Shown: positions 26,529-35,105 of the stretch, one piece after another
Layout: each line of letters opens with the position of its first letter
How positions within the stretch are numbered: the first letter of the stretch is position 1
NCBI RefSeq assembly: GCF_900095225.1
Contig: NZ_LT607415.1
Coordinates: forward strand, 1 to 64,000
Direction: 5' to 3'
Source of the DNA: Pseudomonas sp. UMAB-08
Lineage (GTDB): Bacteria > Pseudomonadota > Gammaproteobacteria > Pseudomonadales > Pseudomonadaceae
Length of the DNA: 64,000 nucleotides
Notes under the pieces: model-generated
Seen by the model: the letters and a program-made list of their open reading frames with translations, nothing else
Told to the model about the DNA's origin: nothing
Databases searched by the model: none
Translations under genes and position numbers: made by a program

Positions 26529-27647
26529 TCAACCCCCGCTAGCGCTGAGCAGTATGTCGACGACTTCATCCTGGTTTTCGAATGACAGGTCAGGAAAAAT
26601 CGGTAAACAGAGTACTTGGCTGGAAATCGAATGAGCGTGTGGGAGGCGTGAAGCGTCCCCGCTGGGCAGGCTTCGGTACATAGGGAATTCAGTAATAAGC
26701 GGGTAGAAATAGCGACGAACCATGATGTCGCGAGCACGGTAACGGTCATAAAGTTCATCGCGGCTCGCGCCAAACCTGGATTCATCGACCAGGATTGGAA
26801 AATAGGCGTAGTTCCAGTCCACGTGGTCGGGCACGTGCAGCAGCTGGATACCGTTTACGCCTGTCAACGCGCGTTGGTAACGTTCAAAAATACGTTTTCG
26901 TTGTGCCAGGGCCGAATCGATGTGTTTGAGTTGCAGCATGCCGAAAGCCGCTTGAATCTCATTCATCTTGCCGTTGATGCCGGGTGCCATGATGGTGACT
27001 TCATCAGCGAAACCGAAGTTCTTCAGGTAGTCGATGCGTTGTTTGATCTTCTTGTCCGGGCAGACAATGGCACCGCCTTCGAACGTATTGAAAACTTTGG
27101 TCGCGTGAAAGCTGAGAATCGATAAATCGCCTTGTTTCAGGATGCTGGTACCGTTTTGTCGAACGCCGAATGCGTGCGCGGCATCGTAGATAACCTTGAG
27201 CCCATAGGTGTCGGCTATTTTCTGGATGGCTTCGACGTCACAAGGTATGCCGTAGCAGTGAACCGGCAGGATGGCGGTGGTCGCGGGCGTGATCGCTTCC
27301 TCAACGCGTCGTGGGTCGAGATTATTGGTCAGCGGGTCGATATCGACAAAGACTGGCTTGACGTTGTTCCAGAGTAACGAGTGGGCAGTTGCGACGAACG
27401 AGTAAGGTGTGGTGATGACTTCGCCCGTGATGCGCAATGCCTGCAACGCGGTGACCAGCGCTAACGTGCCGTTGGAAAACAGGCATATATGTTCGACGCC
27501 CAAGTATTCTGCGAGCGCCGATTCTAATTGTTCATGAAAGGGCCCCCCATTCGTCAAACGCTTGCTTCTCCAGATTTCTTCGAGATAAGGAATGAATTCC
27601 TCTAAGGGAGGCAGCAGCGGACTGGTAACAGGGATCATTTTCGGCAT
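26529..27647 (-). CDS. DegT/DnrJ/EryC1/StrS sugar aminotransferase (VioA-like)
   Basis: A 372-residue PLP enzyme. It has RLTNGGPFHEQLESALAEYL at the start, TTPYSFVATAHSLLWNN, YDAAHAFG (PLP contact Asp and His) and the Schiff-base Lys in SFHATKVFNTFEGGAIV (near 184). It transfers an amino group to a keto-sugar nucleotide, of the dTDP-4-keto-6-deoxyhexose type (VioA, FdtB) or similar; the exact sugar is not decided by sequence. No matching dehydratase gene is in the cluster, so the keto sugar must come from elsewhere. The ATG at 27647 is used; an in-frame GTG is at 27656. It is the first gene of the 27.6-19.1 kb operon, divergent from the glutamine synthetase remnant. Confidence 0.88.
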   Translation of the reverse strand: MPKMIPVTSPLLPPLEEFIPYLEEIWRSKRLTNGGPFHEQLESALAEYLGVEHICLFSNGTLALVTALQALRITGEVITTPYSFVATAHSLLWNNVKPVFVDIDPLTNNLDPRRVEEAITPATTAILPVHCYGIPCDVEAIQKIADTYGLKVIYDAAHAFGVRQNGTSILKQGDLSILSFHATKVFNTFEGGAIVCPDKKIKQRIDYLKNFGFADEVTIMAPGINGKMNEIQAAFGMLQLKHIDSALAQRKRIFERYQRALTGVNGIQLLHVPDHVDWNYAYFPILVDESRFGASRDELYDRYRARDIMVRRYFYPLITEFPMYRSLPSGDASRLPHAHSISSQVLCLPIFPDLSFENQDEVVDILLSASGG

Positions 27648-27923
27648 GGAATGCACTGCTCAGTGTGATTTTAAAAGCCTCACGACACCTGTACCCTTTC
27701 GGCAAAAGCGGGGTTCAGCCAAGCACAATCTATAATCGGTTTGCCTGCCATGGAAATGGCGTTTTATTCTTGGCTCAATATAAAAAGCAAAAAGCTAGCC
27801 AACTTTCCGTGCACGTTGCGTAGTGCGCGGCGGGGCCAAACTGCTTGAAATTTCGAACGGGCGATGCGTATTTTGTACAAGGTGCCGGTGAATGGCTTGC
27901 ACAGCAACAAAGGATGTAGAGTC

Positions 27924-28396
27924 ATGACGATTAATGACCACCGCTCCCCTGCGGAGCGATTGGCGGGCATTGATGAGATTGAGTGTGTAACTCCTGGCTT
28001 GAACGGTGTACCACGGGGCAAGGTGATGACCGCCGAGGGTTTTCTCGAAGGGCGGCGAGTGCACCGGTCGCTAGAAAGGTGGAGAATCGGCTGCCTGGTG
28101 CGGACGCCAACCCTTATCTCGCCATCGCCGCAAGCCTTGCAGCCGGTCTTTATGGTATTGAGCATGAGCTGGAGCCAACAGCGCCGATCCAGGGTGAGAT
28201 TCAAGTGCCGGATGAATTGTCATTACCGTGTACCTTACATGCCGCTCTGGAGCGTCTGAAGCGTAGCCAATTGGCGAAAGAGCTGTTTGGTAAAGCGTTC
28301 ATCGAAGGCTACATCGCTTCGATGAGCATGGAACTGACCCGCTTTTTTGATGAAATTACTCCCTGGGAACGGCGCGTGCTGGCTGCTCAGGCTTAG
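27924..28396 (+). pseudogene. glutamine-synthetase-family gene with large internal deletion
   Basis: The ATG at 27924 with an AAGGA site opens MTINDHRSPAERLAGI and the family segment NGVPRGKVMTAEGFLEG, the N-terminus of a gamma-glutamylpolyamine-synthetase-type (PuuA/Pau) protein. Near 28055-28065 the frame and content jump to the C-terminus of the same family: ARKVENRLPGADANPYLAI up to ITPWERRVLAAQA, ending at 28396. About 45 N-terminal and 110 C-terminal residues remain of roughly 450, so about 0.9 kb containing the active site is gone, with a frameshift at the join. In P. aeruginosa a glutamine-synthetase-like gene (PA3356) sits next to an MFS gene at this place, so this is probably its relic. 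Confidence 0.88.
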
Positions 28397-28477
28397 AAAC
28401 GTTGGTTTTGGAGTCGCCTGTCTGGGTGGCTCCATTCTTTTGCTCTTCTTCTTTTATGTGGAAAGCCTGGAACGTCG

Positions 28478-29836
28478 ATGCGTCAAATCTGGAAGTCCTT
28501 TCGAGCGCTTTATTTTGCCTCGCTGATGATGCTTATCGGCTCGGGTCTGTTAAGTACCTATCTTGCTTTGCGCCTGGCGGCCGACCAAGTCGATAGCCTG
28601 TGGGTCGGCGCGTTGATGGCGGCCAACTACTTCGGTCTGGTATTGGGCGGCAAGATCGGTCACCGGCTGATTGGCAGGGTCGGGCACATTCGCGCCTACG
28701 CCACGTGCGCAGGTATTGTAGGCGCTGCGGTGTTGGGGCACGGGCTGGTCGACTGGCTGCCGGCGTGGTTGTTCCTGCGGGTCATCGTGGGCCTGGGGAT
28801 GATGTGCCAGTACATGGTGATCGAAAGCTGGCTGAACGAGCAGGCACATGCCAAACAACGCGGCATTGTGTTTAGCGGTTACATGATCGCGTCTTACCTT
28901 GGCCTGGTGCTGGGTCAGCTTATTCTGGTTATTCACCCGTCATTGGGCCCCGAACTGCTGATGCTGGTCGCGTTGTGTTTTGCCCTGTGCCTTGTGCCGG
29001 TGGCGATGACCCGCAGTATTCACCCGGCGCCCATGCACCCGGCACCGCTGGAACCCCGTTTTTTCCTCAAGCGGGTGCCGCAGTCGTTGAGCACCGTATT
29101 GGGGGCCGGGCTGATCATCGGCTCGTTCTATGGTCTGGCGCCGCTGTATGCCTCCCAGCAGGGTTTGTCTACCGAGGCGGTGGGTTTGTTCATGGGTAGC
29201 TGCATTCTTGCGGGGCTGTTAGTGCAATGGCCGCTCGGCGCCTTGTCGGATCGCTATGACCGTGCCTTGTTGATTCGGATTTTTGCCGGTGCGCTGGCCT
29301 TGTTGGCTTTTCCCTTGGCGGTCATGCCGCAGGTGCCTGTGGAAGTATTGTTCGGGGTCGGCTTCTTCGCCTCTTTGATGCAGTTCTGTCTTTATCCGTT
29401 GGCCGTGGCCTTTTCCAATGACCACGTCGAAGGCGAGCGCCGTGTGTCACTGACCGCCATGTTGCTGATGACCTACGGTATCGGTGCCAGCATTGGCCCG
29501 TTGGCCGCGGGCGTAATGATGAAGATGTTCGGCAGCAACATGCTCTACGCTTTCGTCTGTTTTGCTGCCGTGATTCTGGTCTGGCGCATCCGGCCTAAGG
29601 CGGTGACCAATCTGCACCAGGTCGAGGACGCACCGTTGCAACACGTGGCGATGCCGGACAGCATGTCCAGCTCACCGTTGGTGGTCGCGTTGGACCCGCG
29701 TGTCGATGAGCAGGTGGTTCAGGATCAGATGCAGACGGCAGTCGAACCGCAAGAGGGGGCTGAAGCCGAAGGCGAGCCGCAAACGGAATCGCAGGCGACG
29801 GCTTCTACAGACGAGAGCGCTGACAAGCCTGTTTGA
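28478..29836 (+). CDS. MFS transporter with acidic C-terminal tail
   Basis: A 452-residue inner-membrane protein with about twelve membrane segments up to residue 385. The MFS loop 2-3 signature is GGKIGHRLIGRVGH (about 57-70) and the loop 8-9 equivalent is GALSDRYDRALLI. The last 65 residues are polar, acidic and low in complexity (around EPQEGAEAEGEPQTESQ), probably disordered in the cytoplasm. It corresponds in position to the MFS gene beside flgZ in other pseudomonads. Substrate unknown. It converges on flgZ. Confidence 0.88.
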   Translation: MRQIWKSFRALYFASLMMLIGSGLLSTYLALRLAADQVDSLWVGALMAANYFGLVLGGKIGHRLIGRVGHIRAYATCAGIVGAAVLGHGLVDWLPAWLFLRVIVGLGMMCQYMVIESWLNEQAHAKQRGIVFSGYMIASYLGLVLGQLILVIHPSLGPELLMLVALCFALCLVPVAMTRSIHPAPMHPAPLEPRFFLKRVPQSLSTVLGAGLIIGSFYGLAPLYASQQGLSTEAVGLFMGSCILAGLLVQWPLGALSDRYDRALLIRIFAGALALLAFPLAVMPQVPVEVLFGVGFFASLMQFCLYPLAVAFSNDHVEGERRVSLTAMLLMTYGIGASIGPLAAGVMMKMFGSNMLYAFVCFAAVILVWRIRPKAVTNLHQVEDAPLQHVAMPDSMSSSPLVVALDPRVDEQVVQDQMQTAVEPQEGAEAEGEPQTESQATASTDESADKPV

Positions 29837-29909
29837 TAGCGGAAAATTGCGCGATTGAGCGATTGAACTGCGAGGGAGAAGAAGCTGTACTCAGGGAGGA
29901 AAGGAGCAT

Positions 29910-29939
29910 GCGATTGCGGCAGTCATTCGCCGCAATCGC
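29910..29939. terminator. long inverted repeat between convergent genes
   Basis: GCGATTGCGGC (29910-29920) and GCCGCAATCGC (29929-29939) form a perfect 11-bp GC-rich stem with an 8-base loop. It lies between the convergent MFS and flgZ genes and could stop or stabilise transcripts from both sides. No T tract follows, so classical rho-independent termination is not certain. Confidence 0.5.
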
Positions 29940-29957
29940 TGATACTGCACACGCTGA

Positions 29958-30707
29958 TCAGAAGTCGTCGTCTTTATCGAATCGCCGCGCTTCGCGCTGC
30001 AGCTGATAAACGAATCGCTCAACCTGGCGCTGTACCAGACCGCTCATGTTGTGGAAGCGCACACCGGCGAACGTGATGTTGATTCTTTCTTCGAAATGCA
30101 GGTAACGCAACTCGACGGGTGCGCTCATGTTGCCAAAAGGCAGGCCTGCAACAAAGCGTTCGTACACCTGGCCCAGCTGAAGTTGTTCGGAAATATCACC
30201 TTCAAATCGCAATTTGCAGCCCGTAGCGGAAATATCCAGGAGCTTGCCGTTCAGTGCTGATTTAACTTTGTCGCCGTTGACTTCAACATTGACCAATTGA
30301 GCCAGTTTCAGTGCTGCGCGAAAGGCGTTACGGCGCTGGTGATAAACCACTTCCGTCGGCATGGCGCCACGGTAGCAGCGATGACCGTCGTGATCGTCAA
30401 TGGTCAGCGTCTCTTCGCACTCCCACGCAATCCTAACGCCGTCATGAAAGCCTTCAACGCGAAACGGTTCGCCGCTGGTCAAGAAGCGCTCGCCGTCGCG
30501 AGGGATCATTTCGTCGAGGGCAATTCCATTGCCGTCGCGATTTACCTCGATCAGATAGCTTTGAAAGCGCTGGGTGCGCTCATGAAAGGTAATGATCAGA
30601 GGGTCATGGCTGTCTAGCAGTAACCGCAGATTTGCGGCAATTTCCAAAGGTGTGGTGAGTACCTTTGGTGGCTGCGGAGCATCTTCCGCGCTTAAGGCAT
30701 TGAACAC
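29958..30707 (-). CDS. flgZ: FlgZ, PilZ-domain flagellar brake protein (YcgR family)
   Basis: A 249-residue c-di-GMP receptor. The N-terminal YcgR domain (about 15-115) is followed by a PilZ domain with the RxxxR c-di-GMP motif in [10 protein letters not shown] (about 123-130) and DISATGCKL (about 157), the D/NxSxxG motif. When bound to c-di-GMP it slows swimming through the stator (family knowledge). The GTG at 30707 has AAGGA seven bases upstream. It is the third gene of flgM-flgN-flgZ, the usual Pseudomonas order. It is the obvious c-di-GMP effector in this window. Confidence 0.95.
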   Translation of the reverse strand: MFNALSAEDAPQPPKVLTTPLEIAANLRLLLDSHDPLIITFHERTQRFQSYLIEVNRDGNGIALDEMIPRDGERFLTSGEPFRVEGFHDGVRIAWECEETLTIDDHDGHRCYRGAMPTEVVYHQRRNAFRAALKLAQLVNVEVNGDKVKSALNGKLLDISATGCKLRFEGDISEQLQLGQVYERFVAGLPFGNMSAPVELRYLHFEERINITFAGVRFHNMSGLVQRQVERFVYQLQREARRFDKDDDF

Positions 30708-30791
30708 GGTTCATCCTTCTCCAGGCAAAATACGACAGCACGTAATCGAGGGGCATTTTGCCAGCATGTTTGGTGCCTTGATACAGGAAAT

Positions 30792-31259
30792 TTACGCCTG
30801 GCTCAGCGGGCGCGGCTTATGGACGCTGGATGTCGACCCACGGCTGTCATATAACATTGGCGCTTCACCGCCGGTGATAATTCTCATCTGATGGGCCGTG
30901 GAGGCTTGCTGAAGCTTGATCGAGTGACCATTGAGCTCGTTGGTGGCCCGGCAGTCGCTCATCAGGGCGCTGAGTGCGTCACCTTGGCTGAGCAACTCTT
31001 CACCGATCGATGAATGACTCGCCAGTTCCTCAAGGCCTTGACGATCAGGCCTCAGATTCAGGCTGGCAAGAATCTGGCTGCGTTTGCGGCCATGCTGCTC
31101 AAGCATGATCACCAGCGATTGTTTCTGCGCAAGAATATCTTCGAGTAAGAACATATCCCGACCATGCAGCGCCAGGGATTCGGCTTGCAATAGTTCCAAC
31201 AGCTGTTGGGCCGGTGCGATATCGTCGGTAATCAGTTGCAATAGAGTAGTGTCGTGCAT
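30792..31259 (-). CDS. flgN: FlgN, export chaperone for FlgK and FlgL
   Basis: A 155-residue helical protein with HDTTLLQLITDDIAPAQQLL at the start and LLEDILAQKQSLVIML, typical of FlgN. It holds FlgK and FlgL unfolded for export and delivers them to the flagellar export gate; both substrates are encoded in this window. The ATG at 31259 is 49 bases behind the flgM stop. The Ser/Pro/Arg-rich tail past residue 140 is probably disordered. Confidence 0.92.
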   Translation of the reverse strand: MHDTTLLQLITDDIAPAQQLLELLQAESLALHGRDMFLLEDILAQKQSLVIMLEQHGRKRSQILASLNLRPDRQGLEELASHSSIGEELLSQGDALSALMSDCRATNELNGHSIKLQQASTAHQMRIITGGEAPMLYDSRGSTSSVHKPRPLSQA

Positions 31260-31308
31260 TGCATGCTCTGGGTTTTAGGCGTCCAAAAGCCCTGGCGCAG
31301 GCCTTTGG

Positions 31309-31632
31309 CTAGCGCTGGGCTTCGAAATTAAGCAGCTTGCTGGCTACACGACCGCTGTCGACCGTATAGCTGCCATCGGCAACGGCCTGTTTCAACTCTG
31401 CCACACGGGCACTGTTGACAACCGGCTGGCCGCGCAGCTTGTCGCTGATAGTCTGCAACTGTTGAGCCTCGTTACTAAGGTGCACGGCTTCTCCACTCGA
31501 CGTGTTGACCGCTTCGGTGGTGGCTTTCGCGCTGGCGGAGGTTGCGGCATTGCCGGTCTCCTTGACATTGCTGGTGCGCGAGCCCGTCGACACGGAGGAG
31601 GAGCTGTTTAAACGACTAAAGTCGATGACCAT
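31309..31632 (-). CDS. flgM: FlgM, anti-sigma-28 factor
   Basis: A 107-residue protein with a Ser/Thr/Ala-rich, probably disordered N-terminal half and a helical C-terminal half ([20 protein letters not shown], then VASKLLNFE) that binds FliA. It is exported through the completed hook-basal body, which frees FliA for late genes. The start MVIDFSRLN is the family's usual one. A near-consensus FliA promoter lies directly upstream, which gives the expected negative feedback. Confidence 0.95.
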   Translation of the reverse strand: MVIDFSRLNSSSSVSTGSRTSNVKETGNAATSASAKATTEAVNTSSGEAVHLSNEAQQLQTISDKLRGQPVVNSARVAELKQAVADGSYTVDSGRVASKLLNFEAQR

Positions 31633-31668
31633 GGTTGAGAACCTCTAGGTGTTTGGACGCTTGCCATG

Positions 31669-31695
31669 TTTTCGGCCAAACACAAGAAAACTTTA
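31669..31695 (-). promoter_or_regulatory. FliA (sigma-28) promoter of flgM
   Basis: On the minus strand TAAAGTTT (31695-31688), an 11-base spacer, then GCCGAAAA (31676-31669). The consensus is TAAAGTTT-N11-GCCGATAA: the -35 is exact and the -10 has one mismatch. It lies 37 bases upstream of the flgM start. Confidence 0.85.
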
Positions 31696-31774
31696 GGTGC
31701 GTTATTGAAACCAATAGAAACGCTGCCTGGCACAGGTTCTCAGTCTAGGAAACTCCGCGCCATCCCGCCAGCGA

Positions 31775-32536
31775 TCACAAGGTCACTTCAACTTGCCCGG
31801 GTGCGGTTACATGCGCTTTGATCACCCGTTTCGAGTTCAGGTTCCGTACCCTGATCTGCTCACCCAGGCCGCCATCGGACAATGCCTCGCCAGGCATGCG
31901 GACCAGCAGTGTACCGCTCTTGGCAATAATCACCACCTGGTCGCCTTTTCGTATCAATTCTGCCTGTTCCATCTGCAGTGGGGTGATGATTTGCCCATTG
32001 ACCATTTGTCGGGTCATCTTTTGCCCGATCGCCTCATCAAGAGACGTGATATAGCCCTGGGGCATCTGGCTGATATCGCGCTCGCTCAGGGATACGTCGT
32101 CTTCGCCGATGATGCCGCCACGCTTGAGCGGGCGTTTGACGATCACGACCTGACGAAATAAATGCACCTGGGCCGGCACGTATACAGTCCAGGGTAATGA
32201 TCCTTCGCAACGAACCTTGACGGTCACGCGTCCCAGTGGCTGAGCGGGACTTTCGAGACTCGCAGTCAATTCCTTGTCGCACTGTGTCAGCGTCATGCGC
32301 GGATCGAGCTGGTTGACCTGAATTTGGTAGCGGCCTTCGGTTTGGGTCGTCGCCAGATAATCCTCTATGGAGAATTCAAGAAACCCTTGGGTCACGCCGA
32401 TAAGCTGATCAGGAAGGCTTAAAGGCTCGCTCTGTGCGAATTGGCCGCCACTAAAAAGCCACAAAACGGCCGCCGTGCAGCGTAAGCTGCCGGAGCCAGA
32501 TGTCATGCGTCGGAAAAATGTCGTTTTTGCATTCAT
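31775..32536 (-). CDS. flgA: FlgA, P-ring assembly chaperone
   Basis: A 253-residue periplasmic protein with an N-terminal signal sequence (basic MNAKTTFFRR, then a hydrophobic stretch ending near FAQS) and a C-terminal SAF-type domain, with VIVKRPLKRGGIIGEDDV, QMVNGQIITPLQ and KGDQVVIIAKSG. FlgA helps FlgI assemble the P ring. The ATG at 32536 fits the signal peptide best. A longer start at 32572 would lie inside the sigma-54 promoter, so it is unlikely. It is divergent from cheV and upstream of flgM on the same strand. Confidence 0.92.
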   Translation of the reverse strand: MNAKTTFFRRMTSGSGSLRCTAAVLWLFSGGQFAQSEPLSLPDQLIGVTQGFLEFSIEDYLATTQTEGRYQIQVNQLDPRMTLTQCDKELTASLESPAQPLGRVTVKVRCEGSLPWTVYVPAQVHLFRQVVIVKRPLKRGGIIGEDDVSLSERDISQMPQGYITSLDEAIGQKMTRQMVNGQIITPLQMEQAELIRKGDQVVIIAKSGTLLVRMPGEALSDGGLGEQIRVRNLNSKRVIKAHVTAPGQVEVTL

Positions 32537-32548
32537 AACAGTTAAAAA

Positions 32549-32562
32549 GCAAGCCCCGTGCC
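32549..32562 (-). promoter_or_regulatory. sigma-54 promoter of flgA
   Basis: The minus strand reads CGGCACG, GGGC, TTGCT; the GG (32562-32561) and GC (32550-32549) are exactly ten bases apart, matching TGGCACG-N4-TTGCW except for the first base. FleQ-dependent sigma-54 control of flgA is usual in Pseudomonas. Transcription would begin about 12 bases on, within a base or two of the proposed flgA start codon. Confidence 0.8.
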
Positions 32563-32615
32563 GCTTAGTCATTTAGGCAATTATGGGTTCGAAGCTTTGG
32601 TTCGGGAGTTAGGGC

Positions 32616-33545
32616 ATGGCGGGTGTAATGGATTCGGTGAACCAGCGCACACAGCTGGTGGGGCAGAACCGTCTTGAGTTGTTGTTGTTCCGTCTCAACG
32701 GCCAGCAGCTCTACGGGATTAATGTGTTCAAGGTCAGAGAGGTGCTGCAATGCCCCAAGCTGACCGTGATGCCTAGGTCCAACCCAGTGGTGCGTGGCGT
32801 TGCAAATATTCGTGGGGCGACCATTCCGATCATCGATCTGGGGATGGCCACCGGCGCGAAAGCATTAGAGCGGGGTGTGAATGACACCTTCGTCATCATT
32901 ACCGAGTACAACACCAAAATTCAGGGTTTTCTGGTGCATTCGGTAGAACGCATCGTCAATATGAACTGGGAGGAGATCCATCCGCCGCCCAAGGGAACCG
33001 GGCGCGATCATTATCTGACCGCGGTGACCCGAGTCGATAACCAGTTGGTCGAAATCATTGACGTGGAGAAAATCCTCGCGGAAGTGGCGCCGACTTCGGA
33101 AAGTATTTCGGTCGGTGTTGTCGATGAAGAGACACAGGCCAAAGCGTTGACCCTTCGAGTGCTGACCGTCGACGATTCGTCGGTTGCGCGTAAGCAGGTG
33201 ACGCGTTGTCTGCAGACAGTCGGGGTCGAGGTGGTAGCCTTGAACGACGGTCGTCAGGCGCTGGATTACTTGCAGCGAATGGTCGAAGAGGGCAAGAAGC
33301 CTGAAGAGGAGTTTCTGATGATGATTTCAGACATCGAAATGCCCGAGATGGATGGGTATACCTTGACCTCGGCAATTCGCAACGATCCGCGCATGCAAAA
33401 AATACACATCATCCTGCATACTTCCTTGTCGGGCGTGTTCAACCAGGCGATGGTCAAGAAAGTCGGTGCAGATGATTTTCTTGCCAAGTTCCGGCCTGAT
33501 GAGCTCGCCGCCCGGGTAGTTGATCGGATCAACGCAGTGAAATAA
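32616..33545 (+). CDS. cheV: CheV, CheW-receiver coupling protein
   Basis: A 309-residue protein with an N-terminal CheW-like domain (about 15-160, with ELLLFRLNGQQLYGINVFKV and VRGVANIRGATIPIIDL) and a C-terminal receiver domain (about 178-305, phospho-Asp near 239 in MISDIEMPEMDGY). It couples chemoreceptors to CheA and adapts signalling through phosphorylation. The ATG at 32616 has a GGGAG/AGGG site upstream. It is co-directional with cheR, 54 bases on, as in P. aeruginosa; a strong hairpin lies between the two. Confidence 0.95.
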   Translation: MAGVMDSVNQRTQLVGQNRLELLLFRLNGQQLYGINVFKVREVLQCPKLTVMPRSNPVVRGVANIRGATIPIIDLGMATGAKALERGVNDTFVIITEYNTKIQGFLVHSVERIVNMNWEEIHPPPKGTGRDHYLTAVTRVDNQLVEIIDVEKILAEVAPTSESISVGVVDEETQAKALTLRVLTVDDSSVARKQVTRCLQTVGVEVVALNDGRQALDYLQRMVEEGKKPEEEFLMMISDIEMPEMDGYTLTSAIRNDPRMQKIHIILHTSLSGVFNQAMVKKVGADDFLAKFRPDELAARVVDRINAVK

Positions 33546-33547
33546 TC

Positions 33548-33570
33548 GCCAAAGGGCGCCGCCCTTTGGC
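33548..33570 (+). other. strong hairpin between cheV and cheR
   Basis: GCCAAAGGGC (33548-33557) and GCCCTTTGGC (33561-33570) form a perfect 10-bp stem with a 3-base loop, beginning two bases after the cheV stop. No T tract follows. It may act as a partial terminator or protect the 3' end of cheV mRNA, giving different CheV and CheR amounts. Confidence 0.6.
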
Positions 33571-33599
33571 TGTACGCAAGATTGTAAGAGGCGGTTTCT

Positions 33600-34427
33600 T
33601 TGTCTACAGGTAATTTGGATTTCGAACAGTTCCGGGTCTTCCTGGAAAAAGCCTGTGGCATTTTGCTCGGTGAGAATAAGCAGTATCTGGTCTCAAGCCG
33701 TCTCAACAAACTCATGGACCAGCAAGGCATCAAGTCGCTGAGGGAGTTGATTCAGCGAATCCAGGCTCAGCCTCGCAGTGGTCTGCGCGAGCAGGTCGTG
33801 GACGCAATGACCACCAACGAGACGCTCTGGTTTCGCGACACCTACCCGTTCGAAGTCATGAAGAACAAAGTGCTTCCAGAAGCGATCAAGGCCAGCCCGA
33901 ACCAGCGCCTGCGTATCTGGTCAGCGGCATGTTCTTCAGGTCAGGAACCGTACTCGCTATCGATGACGATCGACGAGTTCGAGCGCAGCAACCTCGGTCA
34001 GCTGAAGCAGGGCGTGCAGATCATCGCTACCGATCTTTCGGGGTTGATGTTGAACAACTGCAAGACGGGCGAATACGACAGTCTGGCGCTGGGTCGTGGG
34101 CTATCCCAAGAGCGTCTGCAACGCTTTTTCGATCCCAAGGAAGCGGGGCGTTGGGCAGTCAAGGCGCCCATCAAGAGCCGGGTCGAGTTTCGCTCTTTCA
34201 ACCTACTCGACAGCTATGCAAGCCTGGGAAAATTCGACATCGTTTTTTGCCGCAATGTGCTGATCTATTTCTCGGCAGAGGTGAAGAAGGACATTCTGTT
34301 GCGTATCCACAGTACGCTTAAGCCCGGAGGCTACCTGTTTCTTGGGGCATCGGAAGCGCTCAATGGTTTGCCTGATCATTATCAGATGGTCCAGTGCAGC
34401 CCCGGGATCATTTACCAGGCGAAGTGA
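33600..34427 (+). CDS. cheR: CheR, chemoreceptor glutamate methyltransferase
   Basis: This 275-residue enzyme methylates glutamates of chemoreceptors using S-adenosylmethionine. The N-terminal helical domain (FEQFRVFLEKACGILLGENK) precedes the SAM-binding domain with RIWSAACSSGQEPYSL (about 100-115) and FDIVFCRNVLIYF (about 215). The conserved start MSTGNLDF uses a TTG codon at 33600 with AGAGG about seven bases upstream. A rho-independent terminator follows the stop by 15 bases. Confidence 0.95.
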   Translation: MSTGNLDFEQFRVFLEKACGILLGENKQYLVSSRLNKLMDQQGIKSLRELIQRIQAQPRSGLREQVVDAMTTNETLWFRDTYPFEVMKNKVLPEAIKASPNQRLRIWSAACSSGQEPYSLSMTIDEFERSNLGQLKQGVQIIATDLSGLMLNNCKTGEYDSLALGRGLSQERLQRFFDPKEAGRWAVKAPIKSRVEFRSFNLLDSYASLGKFDIVFCRNVLIYFSAEVKKDILLRIHSTLKPGGYLFLGASEALNGLPDHYQMVQCSPGIIYQAK

Positions 34428-34441
34428 TCGCTGCGCTAACA

Positions 34442-34467
34442 AAAGAGACCTTCGGGTCTCTTTTTTT
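34442..34467 (+). terminator. rho-independent terminator of cheV-cheR
   Basis: AAAGAGACC (34442-34450), a TTCG loop, and GGTCTCTTT (34455-34463) form a 9-bp stem that runs into a T tract. It lies 15 bases after the cheR stop and separates cheVR from the flgB promoter. Confidence 0.92.
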
Positions 34468-34632
34468 GCATCAAGCAAACCGTTACTGCCCATCTGGGAG
34501 GAAACGGCAATGGCAAGAAAACGGCGCTGTGATTGCCGCTTTACCCCCGTATAGCGGAAATGCCTTGCCGCTTTTCTGTCGTTGCCGCCCCCTGATAGCC
34601 CGCAAGCCCTTGATTTGTGGCGCGGGCGAAGC

Positions 34633-34648
34633 TGGCACGCTGATTGCT
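34633..34648 (+). promoter_or_regulatory. sigma-54 promoter of the flgB operon
   Basis: TGGCACG (34633-34639), four bases, TTGCT (34644-34648): a perfect match to the sigma-54 -24/-12 consensus with GG and GC ten bases apart. It lies about 47 bases upstream of the flgB start, as expected for a FleQ/FleR-type class of rod and hook genes. Confidence 0.92.
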
Positions 34649-34694
34649 TTGTGACTGATACGAAATTCAGGTCAGCCGCTAAAGGTTTCCCGAC

Positions 34695-35102
34695 ATGAGC
34701 ATCAGCTTCGATAAAGCGCTAGGCATCCATGAGCAAGCCCTTGGCTTTCGCGCTCAGCGTGCAGAAGTCCTGGCCAACAACATCGCCAACGCCGACACGC
34801 CGAACTATAAGGCGCGAGACCTTGAGTTCTCGGCCGTGCTCGCAGCGCAAAGCGATAAAACCAAAAATGGCGCGTTTGGTCTTAAAACGACCAACACTCG
34901 GCACATTGACGCCGAAGGTCTGAGCGGTGGTGACGGGGCTCTGCTGTATCGCACGCCTAGCCAGCCTTCGCTTGACCAGAATACCGTCGATACGCAGGTT
35001 GAACAGGCCAGCTACGCGCAGAACGCCGTAGGCTTCCAGGCCAGTTTCACCCTGCTCAACAGCAAATTCAAAGGGTTGGTATCAGCCCTTCGTGGAGAGT
35101 AA
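34695..35102 (+). CDS. flgB: FlgB, flagellar proximal rod protein
   Basis: A 135-residue rod subunit with the N-terminal signature RAEVLANNIANADTPNYKAR (about 22-41) and a C-terminal helix (QASFTLLNSKFKGLVSAL) that packs with it in the rod. It is the first gene of flgBCDE, behind a perfect sigma-54 promoter; an AAAGG site precedes the ATG. Three bases separate its stop from flgC. Confidence 0.97.
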   Translation: MSISFDKALGIHEQALGFRAQRAEVLANNIANADTPNYKARDLEFSAVLAAQSDKTKNGAFGLKTTNTRHIDAEGLSGGDGALLYRTPSQPSLDQNTVDTQVEQASYAQNAVGFQASFTLLNSKFKGLVSALRGE

Positions 35103-35105
35103 TCC

